Assembly (NCBI GenBank): GCA_017620015.1
Contig: JAFZRE010000026.1
Location: 1-64,000 of the forward strand
Source: Bacteroidales bacterium
Lineage (GTDB): Bacteria; Bacteroidota; Bacteroidia; Bacteroidales; ML635J-15
DNA length: 64,000 nt
Direction: 5' to 3'
Position numbers and translations under genes: made by a program. Below are positions 53,296 through 61,600 of the stretch, one piece after another (within the stretch, counting starts at the first letter, position 1; each line of letters starts with the position of its first letter). Below the pieces are notes generated by a model. It did not search any database and had not been told where the DNA came from. It saw only the letters and a list, made by a program, of their open reading frames with translations.

Positions 53296-54434
53296 TATTC
53301 CATTGGCATCCCAAGCATCCGTTGTAGATAATACTGGAGCAACATATCCGTAACAAAATATTCGCCATTTTCGACCGACAGCAAATCCATTTCAAGCAGC
53401 TTCTTTAATGCCGCCTGTACCGAACTGCTCGATTTCAGCGAATTGGCACGGATAAACGAACCGCTCAGTATCTTTTGCGCCCTGCCGACTTTCGCAATTG
53501 CATACAACAGCATCTTCTGATGTTCGGGAAGCCGCGACAACAGTGGTTGGTAAACATCTTCGGCGGCATCAAGCATATCGGCAAAAGCCAATTTTACAAC
53601 CATTTGCGTACATTCCTCTCCCTTGCCAATCCTGTTGAAAGCAAAATGGAAGATTCTCTGCATAAATGCCGTGTTACCTTGAGCAAGCCCATATACATAT
53701 TCCACTGTACCATCCTGCAAAGTTTTGCCGAATTGGTCTAGCATTCTTTTTACAAATTCCGTATATGTGTCCTGTGGAATTGGCTTCAGTCCCATCATTT
53801 CAGTACTTGCATAGAACGGCCGTTTCGACGACATAAACATTTCTGCAATCAGATGGCGCTGGCTTCCGCAGAAAATGAAATTACAATTTGCAAGATGTTG
53901 AATCCTACCACGAAGCAGCGCCTCGACATTTTTTTCTGGATAATTTACAATCTGCTGGAACTCATCGAATGCCACGATGCATGGCTTATTGGCTTTCTCG
54001 AGCATATCAAAAATTTCGTTGACCGAAAGTTCTGGCGATTGGATGTCGCCCAGTTCTACGCCCAAGGTTGGCACGCCAGTGATTGGGTCAGACGACAATT
54101 TGAATCCAATGGAGCGAAGTCCAGACAAAATCTTCGCGAGAGTCTTCTCGCCCTTGGTTTGCAGTACCGAAACAACCGCAGTTCCAAAGGTTTGTACAAG
54201 TTCTCGCAGACTGCTAGTGTGGAAAAGATCGATATAAATTGTGTAGTACTTCTCCATTTCAGGTTGAGCAAACAGATGCTTGATAAGCTTGGATTTTCCA
54301 ATACGGCGAGGAGCAACAAGACAGACATTGCTGCCAGTTGTAAGCATAGAAATAAGTTTTTTCGTTTCGGCATCGCGGTCGCAGAAATACTGTTCTGGAA
54401 TTTCTCCGCTCGTTATGAATGGGTTCTGTATCAT
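53295..54434 (-). CDS. AAA-type ATPase (archaeal ATPase-like family, P-loop)
   Basis: 379 residues from ATG 54434 (MIQNPFITSG). The N-terminus has the Bacteroidota pattern PEQYFCDRDAETKKL followed by Walker A APRRIGKSKL. Walker B is IVAFDEFQQIV and the sensor region reads FIFCGSQRHLIAEMF. The C-terminal 100 residues form a winged-helix-like part (LPEHQKMLLYAIAKVGRAQK; SSSVQAALKKLLEMDLLS). These STAND-like ATPases occur as many stray single-gene copies in Bacteroidota; their role is unknown, with defence, regulation or selfish spread all possible. The gene sits exactly between two copies of a 34-base repeat, and its promoter spacer is part of one copy. Confidence 0.85.
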   Translation of the reverse strand: MIQNPFITSGEIPEQYFCDRDAETKKLISMLTTGSNVCLVAPRRIGKSKLIKHLFAQPEMEKYYTIYIDLFHTSSLRELVQTFGTAVVSVLQTKGEKTLAKILSGLRSIGFKLSSDPITGVPTLGVELGDIQSPELSVNEIFDMLEKANKPCIVAFDEFQQIVNYPEKNVEALLRGRIQHLANCNFIFCGSQRHLIAEMFMSSKRPFYASTEMMGLKPIPQDTYTEFVKRMLDQFGKTLQDGTVEYVYGLAQGNTAFMQRIFHFAFNRIGKGEECTQMVVKLAFADMLDAAEDVYQPLLSRLPEHQKMLLYAIAKVGRAQKILSGSFIRANSLKSSSSVQAALKKLLEMDLLSVENGEYFVTDMLLQYYLQRMLGMPME

Positions 54435-54448
54435 ACAATTATTTTTTT

Positions 54449-54490
54449 GCAAAACTAATTATTCATTTTGAATAATGCAAATTGAATAAT
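54449..54490 (-). promoter_or_regulatory. ATPase promoter with embedded operator; 34-base repeat copy 2
   Basis: On the minus strand, TTTG (forward CAAA 54478-54481), a 20-base spacer and TAGTTTTGC (forward 54449-54457). The spacer is mostly the palindrome ATTATTCA-TTT-TGAATAAT (54459-54477). The direct repeat spans 54457-54490. A protein bound to the palindrome would block RNA polymerase. Confidence 0.75.
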
Positions 54491-54601
54491 GATTTTTTTT
54501 ATCATATTTCTTCATCTAATAGACCAATTTTCAATGATTAATTTTTGTCAAAATCGGATTTTTTTGTAATTTTATAGTCGATTTTTAAAATCGCTAACTA
54601 T

Positions 54602-55567
54602 ATGGATGACAAGATAATAATATATCAAACAGCCGACGGACAGACACAATTGGATGTCAGATTTGAGAATGAAACGGTATGGCTAAGTGCCAATCAAATG
54701 TCAATGCTATTTGATAGAGAAGAATCAAATATAAGACGGCATATAATCAATTTATTTAGGGAGGGGGAACTCGAACGAGAGAATAACGTGCAATTTTTAC
54801 ACGTTAATGGCGTAAAAAAGCCAGTTCCATTCTACACACTTGATGTAATCATTTCCGTCGGCTATCGTGTAAAGAGCCAACGTGGTGTCCAATTCCGTCA
54901 ATGGGCTAATCGTGTATTGAAGCAGTATCTCATTAAAGGCTATGCAGTTAACGAGCACATTCGTCAAGAGCAGATTTCAGAACTGCGACAATTGGTGCAA
55001 GTTGTAGGACGAACCCTACAGAGCAAAGAGATTGCCGACACTGTCGAAAATCAAGACTTGTTAAATGTGGTTGTTGACTACACATACGCTCTCGATACTC
55101 TTGACAACTACGACTACCAGCGATTGAATATAGAAAAGACAACAACTGACGAGCCGTTTCATGCCACATACGAAAATGCGATGAGAGAAATCAATATGCT
55201 GAAGCAGAAATTTGGACATTCGGCATTGTTTGGCAACGAAAAGGACGGTTCTTTCAAAAGTTCCATCGGGCAGATTTACCAGACTTTCGATGGCGAAGAT
55301 TTATATCCGTCGGTTGAGGAAAAAGCAGCAATGCTACTTTATTTGGTTACCAAGAACCATTCGTTCAGCGATGGAAACAAACGTATTGCGGCCACATTGT
55401 TCCTATGGTTTCTCAATGGCAACCATATACTTTACAATCCTGATGGAAGCAAGCGCATTGCAGACAATACCCTTGTAGCCCTAACGCTTATGATTGCCGA
55501 AAGCAAGACAGATGAAAAGGACATTATGGTAAAAGTTGTTGTAAATCTTATTAACAAGAACAACTAA
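54602..55567 (+). CDS. RhuM-Fic/DOC fusion protein
   Basis: 321 residues. The N-terminal half is a RhuM-type domain (IIIYQTADGQTQLDVRFENE, TVWLSANQMSMLFDR, ESNIRRHI, KPVPFYTLDVIISVGYRVKS). The C-terminal half is a Fic/Doc domain with the motif HSFSDGNKRIA (His253, Asp257, Asn259, Arg261), in which Ser replaces the usual Pro after His. Fic enzymes usually transfer AMP or phosphate to target proteins. This fusion type is frequent in mobile islands and restriction-type loci. Whether it acts as a toxin is unknown; no antitoxin with the usual inhibitory motif is adjacent. An inverted repeat CGATTTT/AAAATCG lies at 54579-54593 just ahead of the start. Confidence 0.88.
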   Translation: MDDKIIIYQTADGQTQLDVRFENETVWLSANQMSMLFDREESNIRRHIINLFREGELERENNVQFLHVNGVKKPVPFYTLDVIISVGYRVKSQRGVQFRQWANRVLKQYLIKGYAVNEHIRQEQISELRQLVQVVGRTLQSKEIADTVENQDLLNVVVDYTYALDTLDNYDYQRLNIEKTTTDEPFHATYENAMREINMLKQKFGHSALFGNEKDGSFKSSIGQIYQTFDGEDLYPSVEEKAAMLLYLVTKNHSFSDGNKRIAATLFLWFLNGNHILYNPDGSKRIADNTLVALTLMIAESKTDEKDIMVKVVVNLINKNN

Positions 55568-55583
55568 CCGCAAAATTGCGGCA

Positions 55584-56576
55584 CTATTTTTCCCCATACC
55601 TTCCCAATGCCATTTTCAGCGCCTTGATATGATTATCTATAAGCGACTGGGGGGATAGGATGGTGATTGAATCGGCGTACGAAAGGAGGATATGCTCAAG
55701 TTCGGGGTTGATTTTGACATTGATTTTGACATCTAATGTATTTTCATCATGCCAATGTGCTATTTGGCTCTCGTGGATAGGCTTTGTCTCGATGTAATGT
55801 GCTGTTATGCCTTGAACACGAAAGTGTATCGTCTCAACCGGCTTATCGACATAGTTAGTTACACCTATTATGTCTTCGAAATATGTTTTCCAATCAACAT
55901 CTACCTTTTTGTATTGCGACTTGGTCTGTTTTATTGTTTTTATGCGGTCGAGGGCAAAGTTCCATATTTGGTCGGAATTGTCATCCGTTATGCCTAATAT
56001 ATACCATCGGTTGTTGTATTGCTTTAGAAACTGGGGATGAAACTTGTATTCAACTGCATCTTTATCAAAAGGTTTGTATTTGATTTTTACAACAGTCTGG
56101 TATTGTATGGCATTGAACAGCGTGGGAATGTGCTTTTGCCCTTCAACATATTCGTTATGGTCAAGCGAAACGCAAGGTTCCACTTTTGTATTATAGGTAA
56201 TTAGTCCTATTTTGGCGAGGGTATCATCCAGGCTTTCAAATTGAGGCAATCCAGCAACTGTCTTTACCAAATCAAGAGAAGACTGGAGTTGCTTGAGCTG
56301 TGCTTCGCTCAATGGCATCTTGTCAATGGAAAATTTTGGATCCGAATAACGGTAATAACGACGGTTCCCTTCTTTAACAATTTCAATTGGAGCGTCCCAA
56401 CCATCAAGACGCTTCATATATTCAATATCATAATATATAGTGCGGCGACTTACACTTTTATTAAGTTCTTCTTTGCATTTTTTAACAAGGTCGTCTATTT
56501 GATACAGCACATTTGTATTGCGGAAACACTTGTCAAGAATCCGATAACGAAGAAACGCATCTTTTGTAATTGGCAT
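55584..56576 (-). CDS. WYL-domain transcriptional regulator
   Basis: 330 residues. The N-terminal winged helix has FLRYRILDKCFRN, VSRRTIYYDIEYMKR and a GNRRYYRYSD turn. The WYL domain (about 150-235) has IKYKPF, the variant YNNRWYILGI for the name motif, and FALDRIKTIKQT. The C-terminal WCX extension (ETIHFRVQG...ITILSPQSLIDNHIKAL) follows. WYL proteins sense nucleotides or single-stranded nucleic acids and often control phage-defence genes. It is divergent from 56697-57786, and its own promoter overlaps a palindromic operator that recurs before the retropepsin-like gene, so it probably represses itself and both neighbours. Confidence 0.88.
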   Translation of the reverse strand: MPITKDAFLRYRILDKCFRNTNVLYQIDDLVKKCKEELNKSVSRRTIYYDIEYMKRLDGWDAPIEIVKEGNRRYYRYSDPKFSIDKMPLSEAQLKQLQSSLDLVKTVAGLPQFESLDDTLAKIGLITYNTKVEPCVSLDHNEYVEGQKHIPTLFNAIQYQTVVKIKYKPFDKDAVEYKFHPQFLKQYNNRWYILGITDDNSDQIWNFALDRIKTIKQTKSQYKKVDVDWKTYFEDIIGVTNYVDKPVETIHFRVQGITAHYIETKPIHESQIAHWHDENTLDVKINVKINPELEHILLSYADSITILSPQSLIDNHIKALKMALGRYGEK

Positions 56577-56612
56577 AAAGTACTGGATTTTAGCTGATTA
56601 AAATATTTTTCC

Positions 56613-56645
56613 GCAAAAATACAAAATTTTTTTCGTGCGTGCAAA
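56613..56645 (-). promoter_or_regulatory. Promoter of the WYL regulator gene
   Basis: On the minus strand, TTTG (forward CAAA 56642-56645), a 20-base spacer, and TATTTTTGC (forward 56613-56621). The -33 element lies inside the operator at 56639-56659. Confidence 0.75.
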
Positions 56646-56659
56646 TCGTTTGCACATAG
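56639..56659. promoter_or_regulatory. Operator site 1 (predicted WYL-regulator site)
   Basis: GTGCAAAT-CGT-TTGCACATAG, containing the palindrome GTGCAAA/TTTGCAC. It overlaps the -33 region of the minus-strand WYL promoter and precedes a plus-strand TATTTTGC box (56667-56674) by seven bases. It matches site 2 (57799-57819) at 19 of 21 bases. Confidence 0.7.
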
Positions 56660-56696
56660 GTGCGTTTATTTTGCAACCGAAAACCGAAGAAGAATT

Positions 56697-57266
56697 ATGA
56701 AGATCGGCACAAGAATGAAAAAGATGAAAGAACAGAGATTTATCGACGAAGTCATCAGTAAGATGAACAAGATGGGCTATAAATGTCGTTTTGACGACAA
56801 CCACCTTGTCATCGGCAACAACGATTGCCAGTACGATGTCCAGATTTGGGCTGCATCGGACTCCGGCAAGCGCAGAGTTCAGTTCTTCCGTCTGTTTGGT
56901 CTCAAGGATATGGACTCTGTCCAGCCCGAAGGACTTATAATGCTTACTTCTGAATGCAACAACCACAACGACCTTACCACTACTCTCTTTCTCGAAGACC
57001 ATTTTGCCTGCCGTGCCGATGCCTTCATATCGTCGGCAAAGGAATTTGCAGAGGAATTTGCATTTGCCCGCAAGCAAATCGACGAAACCATACACGAGTT
57101 TAACATCAACTACAAGGCAATAAAGGAAGATTTCCCCATAAAGCCGGCACGCCGACCCATAGGTTTCCTTGCCGACAGATACTACGACGACGAAAACAGC
57201 AATGTGCAAGAACTTGTTGCACAGGCATACAATAACTTTGCAAACGAAAACAAACAAAATGACTAA
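56697..57266 (+). CDS. Hypothetical protein, YbjN-like layout
   Basis: 189 residues, no signal peptide or membrane segment. After a basic start (MKIGTRMKKMKEQ) it alternates helix and strand: RFIDEVISKMNKMGYKCR, NHLVIGNNDCQYDVQIWA, VQFFRLFGL, and a long helical C-terminus (ISSAKEFAEEFAFARKQIDE, ending VQELVAQAYNNFANENKQ). The helix-strand order recalls YbjN/type III chaperone-like proteins but no diagnostic motif was found, so no function is given. Its stop overlaps the start of the WG-repeat gene by eight bases. Controlled by operator site 1 and divergent from the WYL regulator. Confidence 0.65.
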   Translation: MKIGTRMKKMKEQRFIDEVISKMNKMGYKCRFDDNHLVIGNNDCQYDVQIWAASDSGKRRVQFFRLFGLKDMDSVQPEGLIMLTSECNNHNDLTTTLFLEDHFACRADAFISSAKEFAEEFAFARKQIDETIHEFNINYKAIKEDFPIKPARRPIGFLADRYYDDENSNVQELVAQAYNNFANENKQND

Positions 57267-57786
57267 CTTGAAAAAAATGATAGCTATGACAGAAATCAAC
57301 TACTTGAACGAGAGAGTGTTCGACAGCGTAAAGGTTGCCCAGAAGCGAAACTACCAGTGGGGTGTTGTCGATTTGGAAGGAAACGAAATTGTGCCTTTCG
57401 GAAAGTACGATTGGATTGACGGCTTCGACCACGGACTGGCACGAGTGAACAAGCTTTGTCCCGACGGCAAGAAGTGGGGAATGATAAATATGTCTGGCGA
57501 GGAAGTCCTGCCTGTCGAATACGATTCGGTATGGAACTTCTACGGCAAGAACCGCAATTCCACGACAATCGAAAAGGCCGGCTATCAGGATACTGTGTAT
57601 TTCAGCGACTTGAATCCAGACCTATATGATGACGAAACCGATTTCGATTACGATGATGACGATCGTTATGGCGGACACTATGGTGATTTTGCCGGAAGCT
57701 ACGCGCAGGACGAAATGGGTTTCGATGATGATACTATCTACGATGCTTTTGAAGGAGATCCAGATATGTATTGGAATATTGACTAA
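57259..57786 (+). CDS. WG-repeat protein with acidic tail
   Basis: 175 residues from ATG 57259 (MTNLKKMIAMTE), overlapping the previous gene by eight bases; ATG 57277 or 57286 are alternatives. It has two WG beta repeats, WGVVDLEGNEIVPFGKYDWI and WGMINMSGEEVLPVEYDSVW. An acidic region follows (DDETDFDYDDDDRYGGH), then a Tyr/Asp-rich end. WG repeats are small beta hairpin units seen in many bacterial proteins, and their role is unclear. Translational overlap suggests that it works with the protein of 56697-57266. Confidence 0.8.
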   Translation: MTNLKKMIAMTEINYLNERVFDSVKVAQKRNYQWGVVDLEGNEIVPFGKYDWIDGFDHGLARVNKLCPDGKKWGMINMSGEEVLPVEYDSVWNFYGKNRNSTTIEKAGYQDTVYFSDLNPDLYDDETDFDYDDDDRYGGHYGDFAGSYAQDEMGFDDDTIYDAFEGDPDMYWNID

Positions 57787-57794
57787 AAAAATCG

Positions 57795-57819
57795 CTATGT
57801 GCAAATAGGTTGCACATAG
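57795..57819. promoter_or_regulatory. Operator site 2 (predicted WYL-regulator site)
   Basis: CTATGTGCAA/TTGCACATAG, a perfect 10-base inverted repeat around ATAGG. GTGCAAAT-AGG-TTGCACATAG (57799-57819) is nearly the same as site 1. It lies six bases ahead of the -7 box at 57826. Confidence 0.7.
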
Positions 57820-57825
57820 CATGTT

Positions 57826-57834
57826 TAACTTTGC
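57826..57834 (+). promoter_or_regulatory. -7 element of the retropepsin-like gene
   Basis: TAACTTTGC, 24 bases before ATG 57859, overlapped upstream by operator site 2. Confidence 0.6.
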
Positions 57835-57858
57835 AAACGAAAATAAAACAGAACGGAT

Positions 57859-58344
57859 ATGAAGAAAGAAAACAAAGAAATGAAGAAAAACGACGAGACT
57901 ATGAACAATGAAAATGAAATCGACCAGATGAGAATATATGGTGTACACGAACTCGGAACGCCAATAATTGTTGCTGAGTTTCAGGGCGAAAGACTTCTGT
58001 TTGTTTTGGATACGGGTTCCGACACCAACTTCCTTGACGAACGCGTGTACGAGCATTTCAAGGAGAGCATTGAGGCTACTGAAGGCGATGGCTTTGTAAT
58101 AGGAGTTGAAGGCAATGAAATTCCGCGAGGCAAGCTGGTTACCGTCCCTATGAAAATTGTCAACCGGCAACTTTCGGTAAAGTTTTTCACCCTTCCGCAA
58201 GGCATGAACAGCTTCGAGATGCTGGAAAAACAGCACGGTCTTCGCCTTCACGGAATATTGGGCACTCCGTTCATTCTCCACAATAGGCTGATAATAGACC
58301 TTACAAATGGGGAGATGAGTTTTGGAGATAGAAAAGTGGCGTAA
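57859..58344 (+). CDS. Retropepsin-like aspartic protease
   Basis: 161 residues with the retropepsin half-pepsin fold. The catalytic motif is FVLDTGSDTNFLD (Asp51, Thr52, Gly53, Ser54), followed by a flap region (GVEGNEIPRGKLVTVPMKI) and the hydrophobic psi-loop HGILGTPFILHNRLIIDL. No signal peptide, so it is cytoplasmic, and it would act as a homodimer. A basic and acidic N-terminal tail (MKKENKEMKKND) precedes the fold. Bacterial retropepsin-like proteins are known, and substrates are mostly undefined. It shares the operator with the WYL-controlled operon. It stops 38 bases before the retron promoter, but it has its own promoter and is not clearly part of the retron. Confidence 0.85.
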   Translation: MKKENKEMKKNDETMNNENEIDQMRIYGVHELGTPIIVAEFQGERLLFVLDTGSDTNFLDERVYEHFKESIEATEGDGFVIGVEGNEIPRGKLVTVPMKIVNRQLSVKFFTLPQGMNSFEMLEKQHGLRLHGILGTPFILHNRLIIDLTNGEMSFGDRKVA

Positions 58345-58381
58345 GGGAAAAAGTTTTATTAGGTGATAGTGAAATTATTAT

Positions 58382-58390
58382 TAACTTTGC
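58382..58390 (+). promoter_or_regulatory. -7 element of the retron-like RNA/RT operon
   Basis: TAACTTTGC in the 322-base gap 58345-58666. It lies 46 bases before the first paired segment of the predicted RNA. A small leader hairpin GCAAGT/ACTTGC (58405-58410 with 58427-58432) lies between. Confidence 0.6.
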
Positions 58391-58435
58391 AAACAAGAGT
58401 AAACGCAAGTAACTCTAACCAAAAAGACTTGCATA

Positions 58436-58650
58436 AGGTTCTTTGAAGCGATTACCGTCAAATTATCTGAATTAGAATTTGCCTGCTGCTATCGGCAGGC
58501 ACATGCTATAGAGCATGGCTTTTAAAGTCAGCACATAGCCGGTCGAAAGGCTGTCACTTACAACTCCCACATCATATAAGATAATTGTAATTGAAGGGAG
58601 AAACGCATCTGAAGTAACGATGAGAATAGGCGGTAATCGCGACAGAACCT
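58436..58650 (+). ncRNA. Retron-like msr-msd RNA
   Basis: The ends pair over 200 bases: AGGTTCT (58436-58442) with AGAACCT (58644-58650), and GCGATTACCG (58448-58457) with CGGTAATCGC (58631-58640). This is the a1/a2 arrangement of retron RNAs. Inside are hairpins typical of msr: GCCTGC/GCAGGC (58481-58500), CATGCT/AGCATG (58502-58517) and AGCC/GGCT (58537-58552). A longer candidate msd arm follows: GTCACTT (58553-58559) with AAGTAAC (58612-58618, one mismatch), enclosing CTCCC/GGGAG (58564-58600). The RNA ends 16 bases before the reverse transcriptase ATG. The branch guanosine and the exact msd ends are not resolved. Confidence 0.8.
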
Positions 58651-58666
58651 AATAAAATTATTGTAA

Positions 58667-61600
58667 ATGGAAGATTTGCATATTAAAAATGGAATAAAAA
58701 CTCTATGGCAGAATATGAGCAGTAAAAATGAATTGCTGTCAATTCTTAATAAAGCTGCTTCCATATTATATGGGGATGATGCAAAAAAGATAGAAATGAG
58801 TCATCTGACATATCATTCTTATTCAACTAATAATAAAAAACGATATATATCATTTCAGATTCCTAAAAAGAAAAAAGGAGAATATCGTATAATAGATGCT
58901 CCATGCAAAGGATTAAAACTCATACAACAATGTCTTAATGTTTTATTTCATGAAATATATGCTCCAAATGTTGCGGCAGTAGGCTTCGTACAGAACAAAT
59001 CTATTGTAGATGGAGCAAAAATTCATCTACAACAAAAATTTGTGTATAATATAGATTTGAAAGATTTCTTTCCCTCAATAACATCTGGGCGTTTGTTTAA
59101 GCGATTACAGTCGAAACCATTCTGTCTTAACGAAGAAATTGCAAGTATTATTACAGACCTTTGTTGTAACACAAATGCAGAAGGCAAAAGCGTATTACCA
59201 CAAGGAGCCCCTACATCTCCAACGATAACCAACTTTATTTGTGAAAGACTTGACCAAAAACTTACAAATCTCGCACACGCATACGGTTTAAAATACACAC
59301 GTTATGCCGATGACATAACTTTTAGTGGAATGGCAAATGTTTTTGCTGAATCTGGCAAGTTTTGCAAATCGCTTAGACATATAATTGAGGAAGAGGAAAA
59401 ATTCAAGATAAACACATCAAAAACAAGGCTTCTGCATCGTGGTAATCGTCAAGAAGTTACAGGCATAACAGTAAACGAAAGACTTAATGTATCACGCAGA
59501 TACATTAAGCAACTGCGAACAATGATACACAATTGGGAAACCAAGGGTTATATAGAAGCACAATATATTTTTCAGAAGAAATACAATGAAACCAACATAA
59601 AAAATCCAAATGGCATACACTATATAGAGAATATCATTTGTGGTAAGTTGGACTATTTGAAAATGATTAAGGGAGAAAAAGATAGAACCTATATTAAATT
59701 GAAAGAAAGATTTGATAAATTACTCTTTGGAAACACTTATTCGCCTTTAAATAATCATATAGATAAAATATTTGAAACCCTTATTGCTTCTAGATTTAAT
59801 GAATATAAGGACAAAAACGCTTCTGACGAAAATGAAAATAAAAAAGAAGGTAAAAATTATGTAAACAAGTCAATAAATACTTTAGTGTCTGAACTCGATA
59901 GTCCTATGACTTTGGAGGAAGCAACTGAGACTCTTGTGGAAGGTATAGATGTTATAAGTGTTCGAAATGGATTCACTTCAACAGAAAGTAGAGTTATAGT
60001 AGAAGTATCTACAATAAAAAAAGACACAAAAAGCCCATCTATTAATTTGGCTGTCTTAACTGTACCAATAGGTGAAACATCTTTAATAATTAACGATGAA
60101 ATACAGGAAGGCAAACTCTTTATAGATGAATTAAAATCTTTAAGTGATAATCCAGAAGATTCTAACAATCCAAATATTGTCAAGAATATAATGGGTCAAA
60201 ATAGCAGAATAAGGGGGGTTCATACTCTTCTTAATAGTGTGCTAAATAAATTAAGTGAGGACCCAAATAATTTCAGGATAGATAATAATGGTAGAGTATG
60301 GTTTACTGAAGATGCACAAGCATTTATAAGAAAAGAACTTAATAGAATATCTAGACACTTATATTTAAGTGATAGTGCTACACCAATGCTTGGTCTTACT
60401 AACAATAATGAAATAGTATTTACTGTTCTAGATGATAATACTTTTGAAGATGTAGTAGTTCCGACAGGTATAGTTTTAGGAAATACTAATGTTGCAGATG
60501 CTGCCAATTCAATAAAGGGTGCTGAAAATATATTTCATAAGAACACAACAAAACTTACAGAATATACTACTGCAAGAATTGTAAGGGATTTGATTACTAA
60601 AGTTGAAGGAAATGAAAGAGTTGTAAGAAAGAATGGTAAAGGTTATGAAGCAGTTAAGTGGCAACTTAGATATGACAGATTACAAAAGGATGCTGATATT
60701 TCTGATACTTCTAACAAAACTGCAAAAGAACAAATTGATGCACATAATGAGTCAAGAGAAGCCTATATAAGAACTGCAGTTAAAGAGGGTATTATAATAA
60801 TAAATTTTAATAAAGATTCTTTAGAATCTAATAACTACTTAAAACATAAGCATTTAAACAGAAAAAATATTGCAAAAATTTTACTAAATAAAATGGGTAA
60901 ATGTTTTGTTACAGAAGAACAAGTCTTGAACATTGTTTCACAAAAAAAGTATGTTACAGAGGAACGTGCAATTGAGTTAATTAGGAAATATGGTGGACAT
61001 AATAAAAAGGAAATAGGAAAAAGCAATGTCGTTGAATATCCGGATCCAAAACAAACATATCAATTTCTTTCTTTCTTTTCTCAGAACGATGGCGGACTAA
61101 AAAATCTGACGCATGATTTCAATTATGGATATATAGATTATGATGTTTTTATTGCCCAGTGCAAAAAAGAATTTGAAGAAATCAAGAAGAGGTTTCCAAA
61201 TGTTCAAGAATCAGTCGTGAGAAGGATTGAGGAATTTGCCTTTAAGGAATCGCCCAATTGGTATATTAGACTTGGAAACGATAAAAAGTACATTCGTTAT
61301 GGATGGTCGGAACCATCATTTGTCGAGTGGTATCGCACAAATAAGATTCATCCAGCTAAAGATACGCACTACAATGCTGAAATGATTGTTCCGTTTAAGA
61401 ATTCCATCCAAGTGCGAGCTGACAATAAAAATCTGATAGGACTTTTGAGTTCCTTAGTTACAATGGCCTTTGGACAAAATCCATGCTGCAATGTGGAAAT
61501 TACTCAAAATGTAGGTGAAGCCCAATTTTACACTGATGTTGATAGGCTTGGACAGGCAATTTACCAAATTTTCTCAACAATAAAAGATTATTCTGAACAA

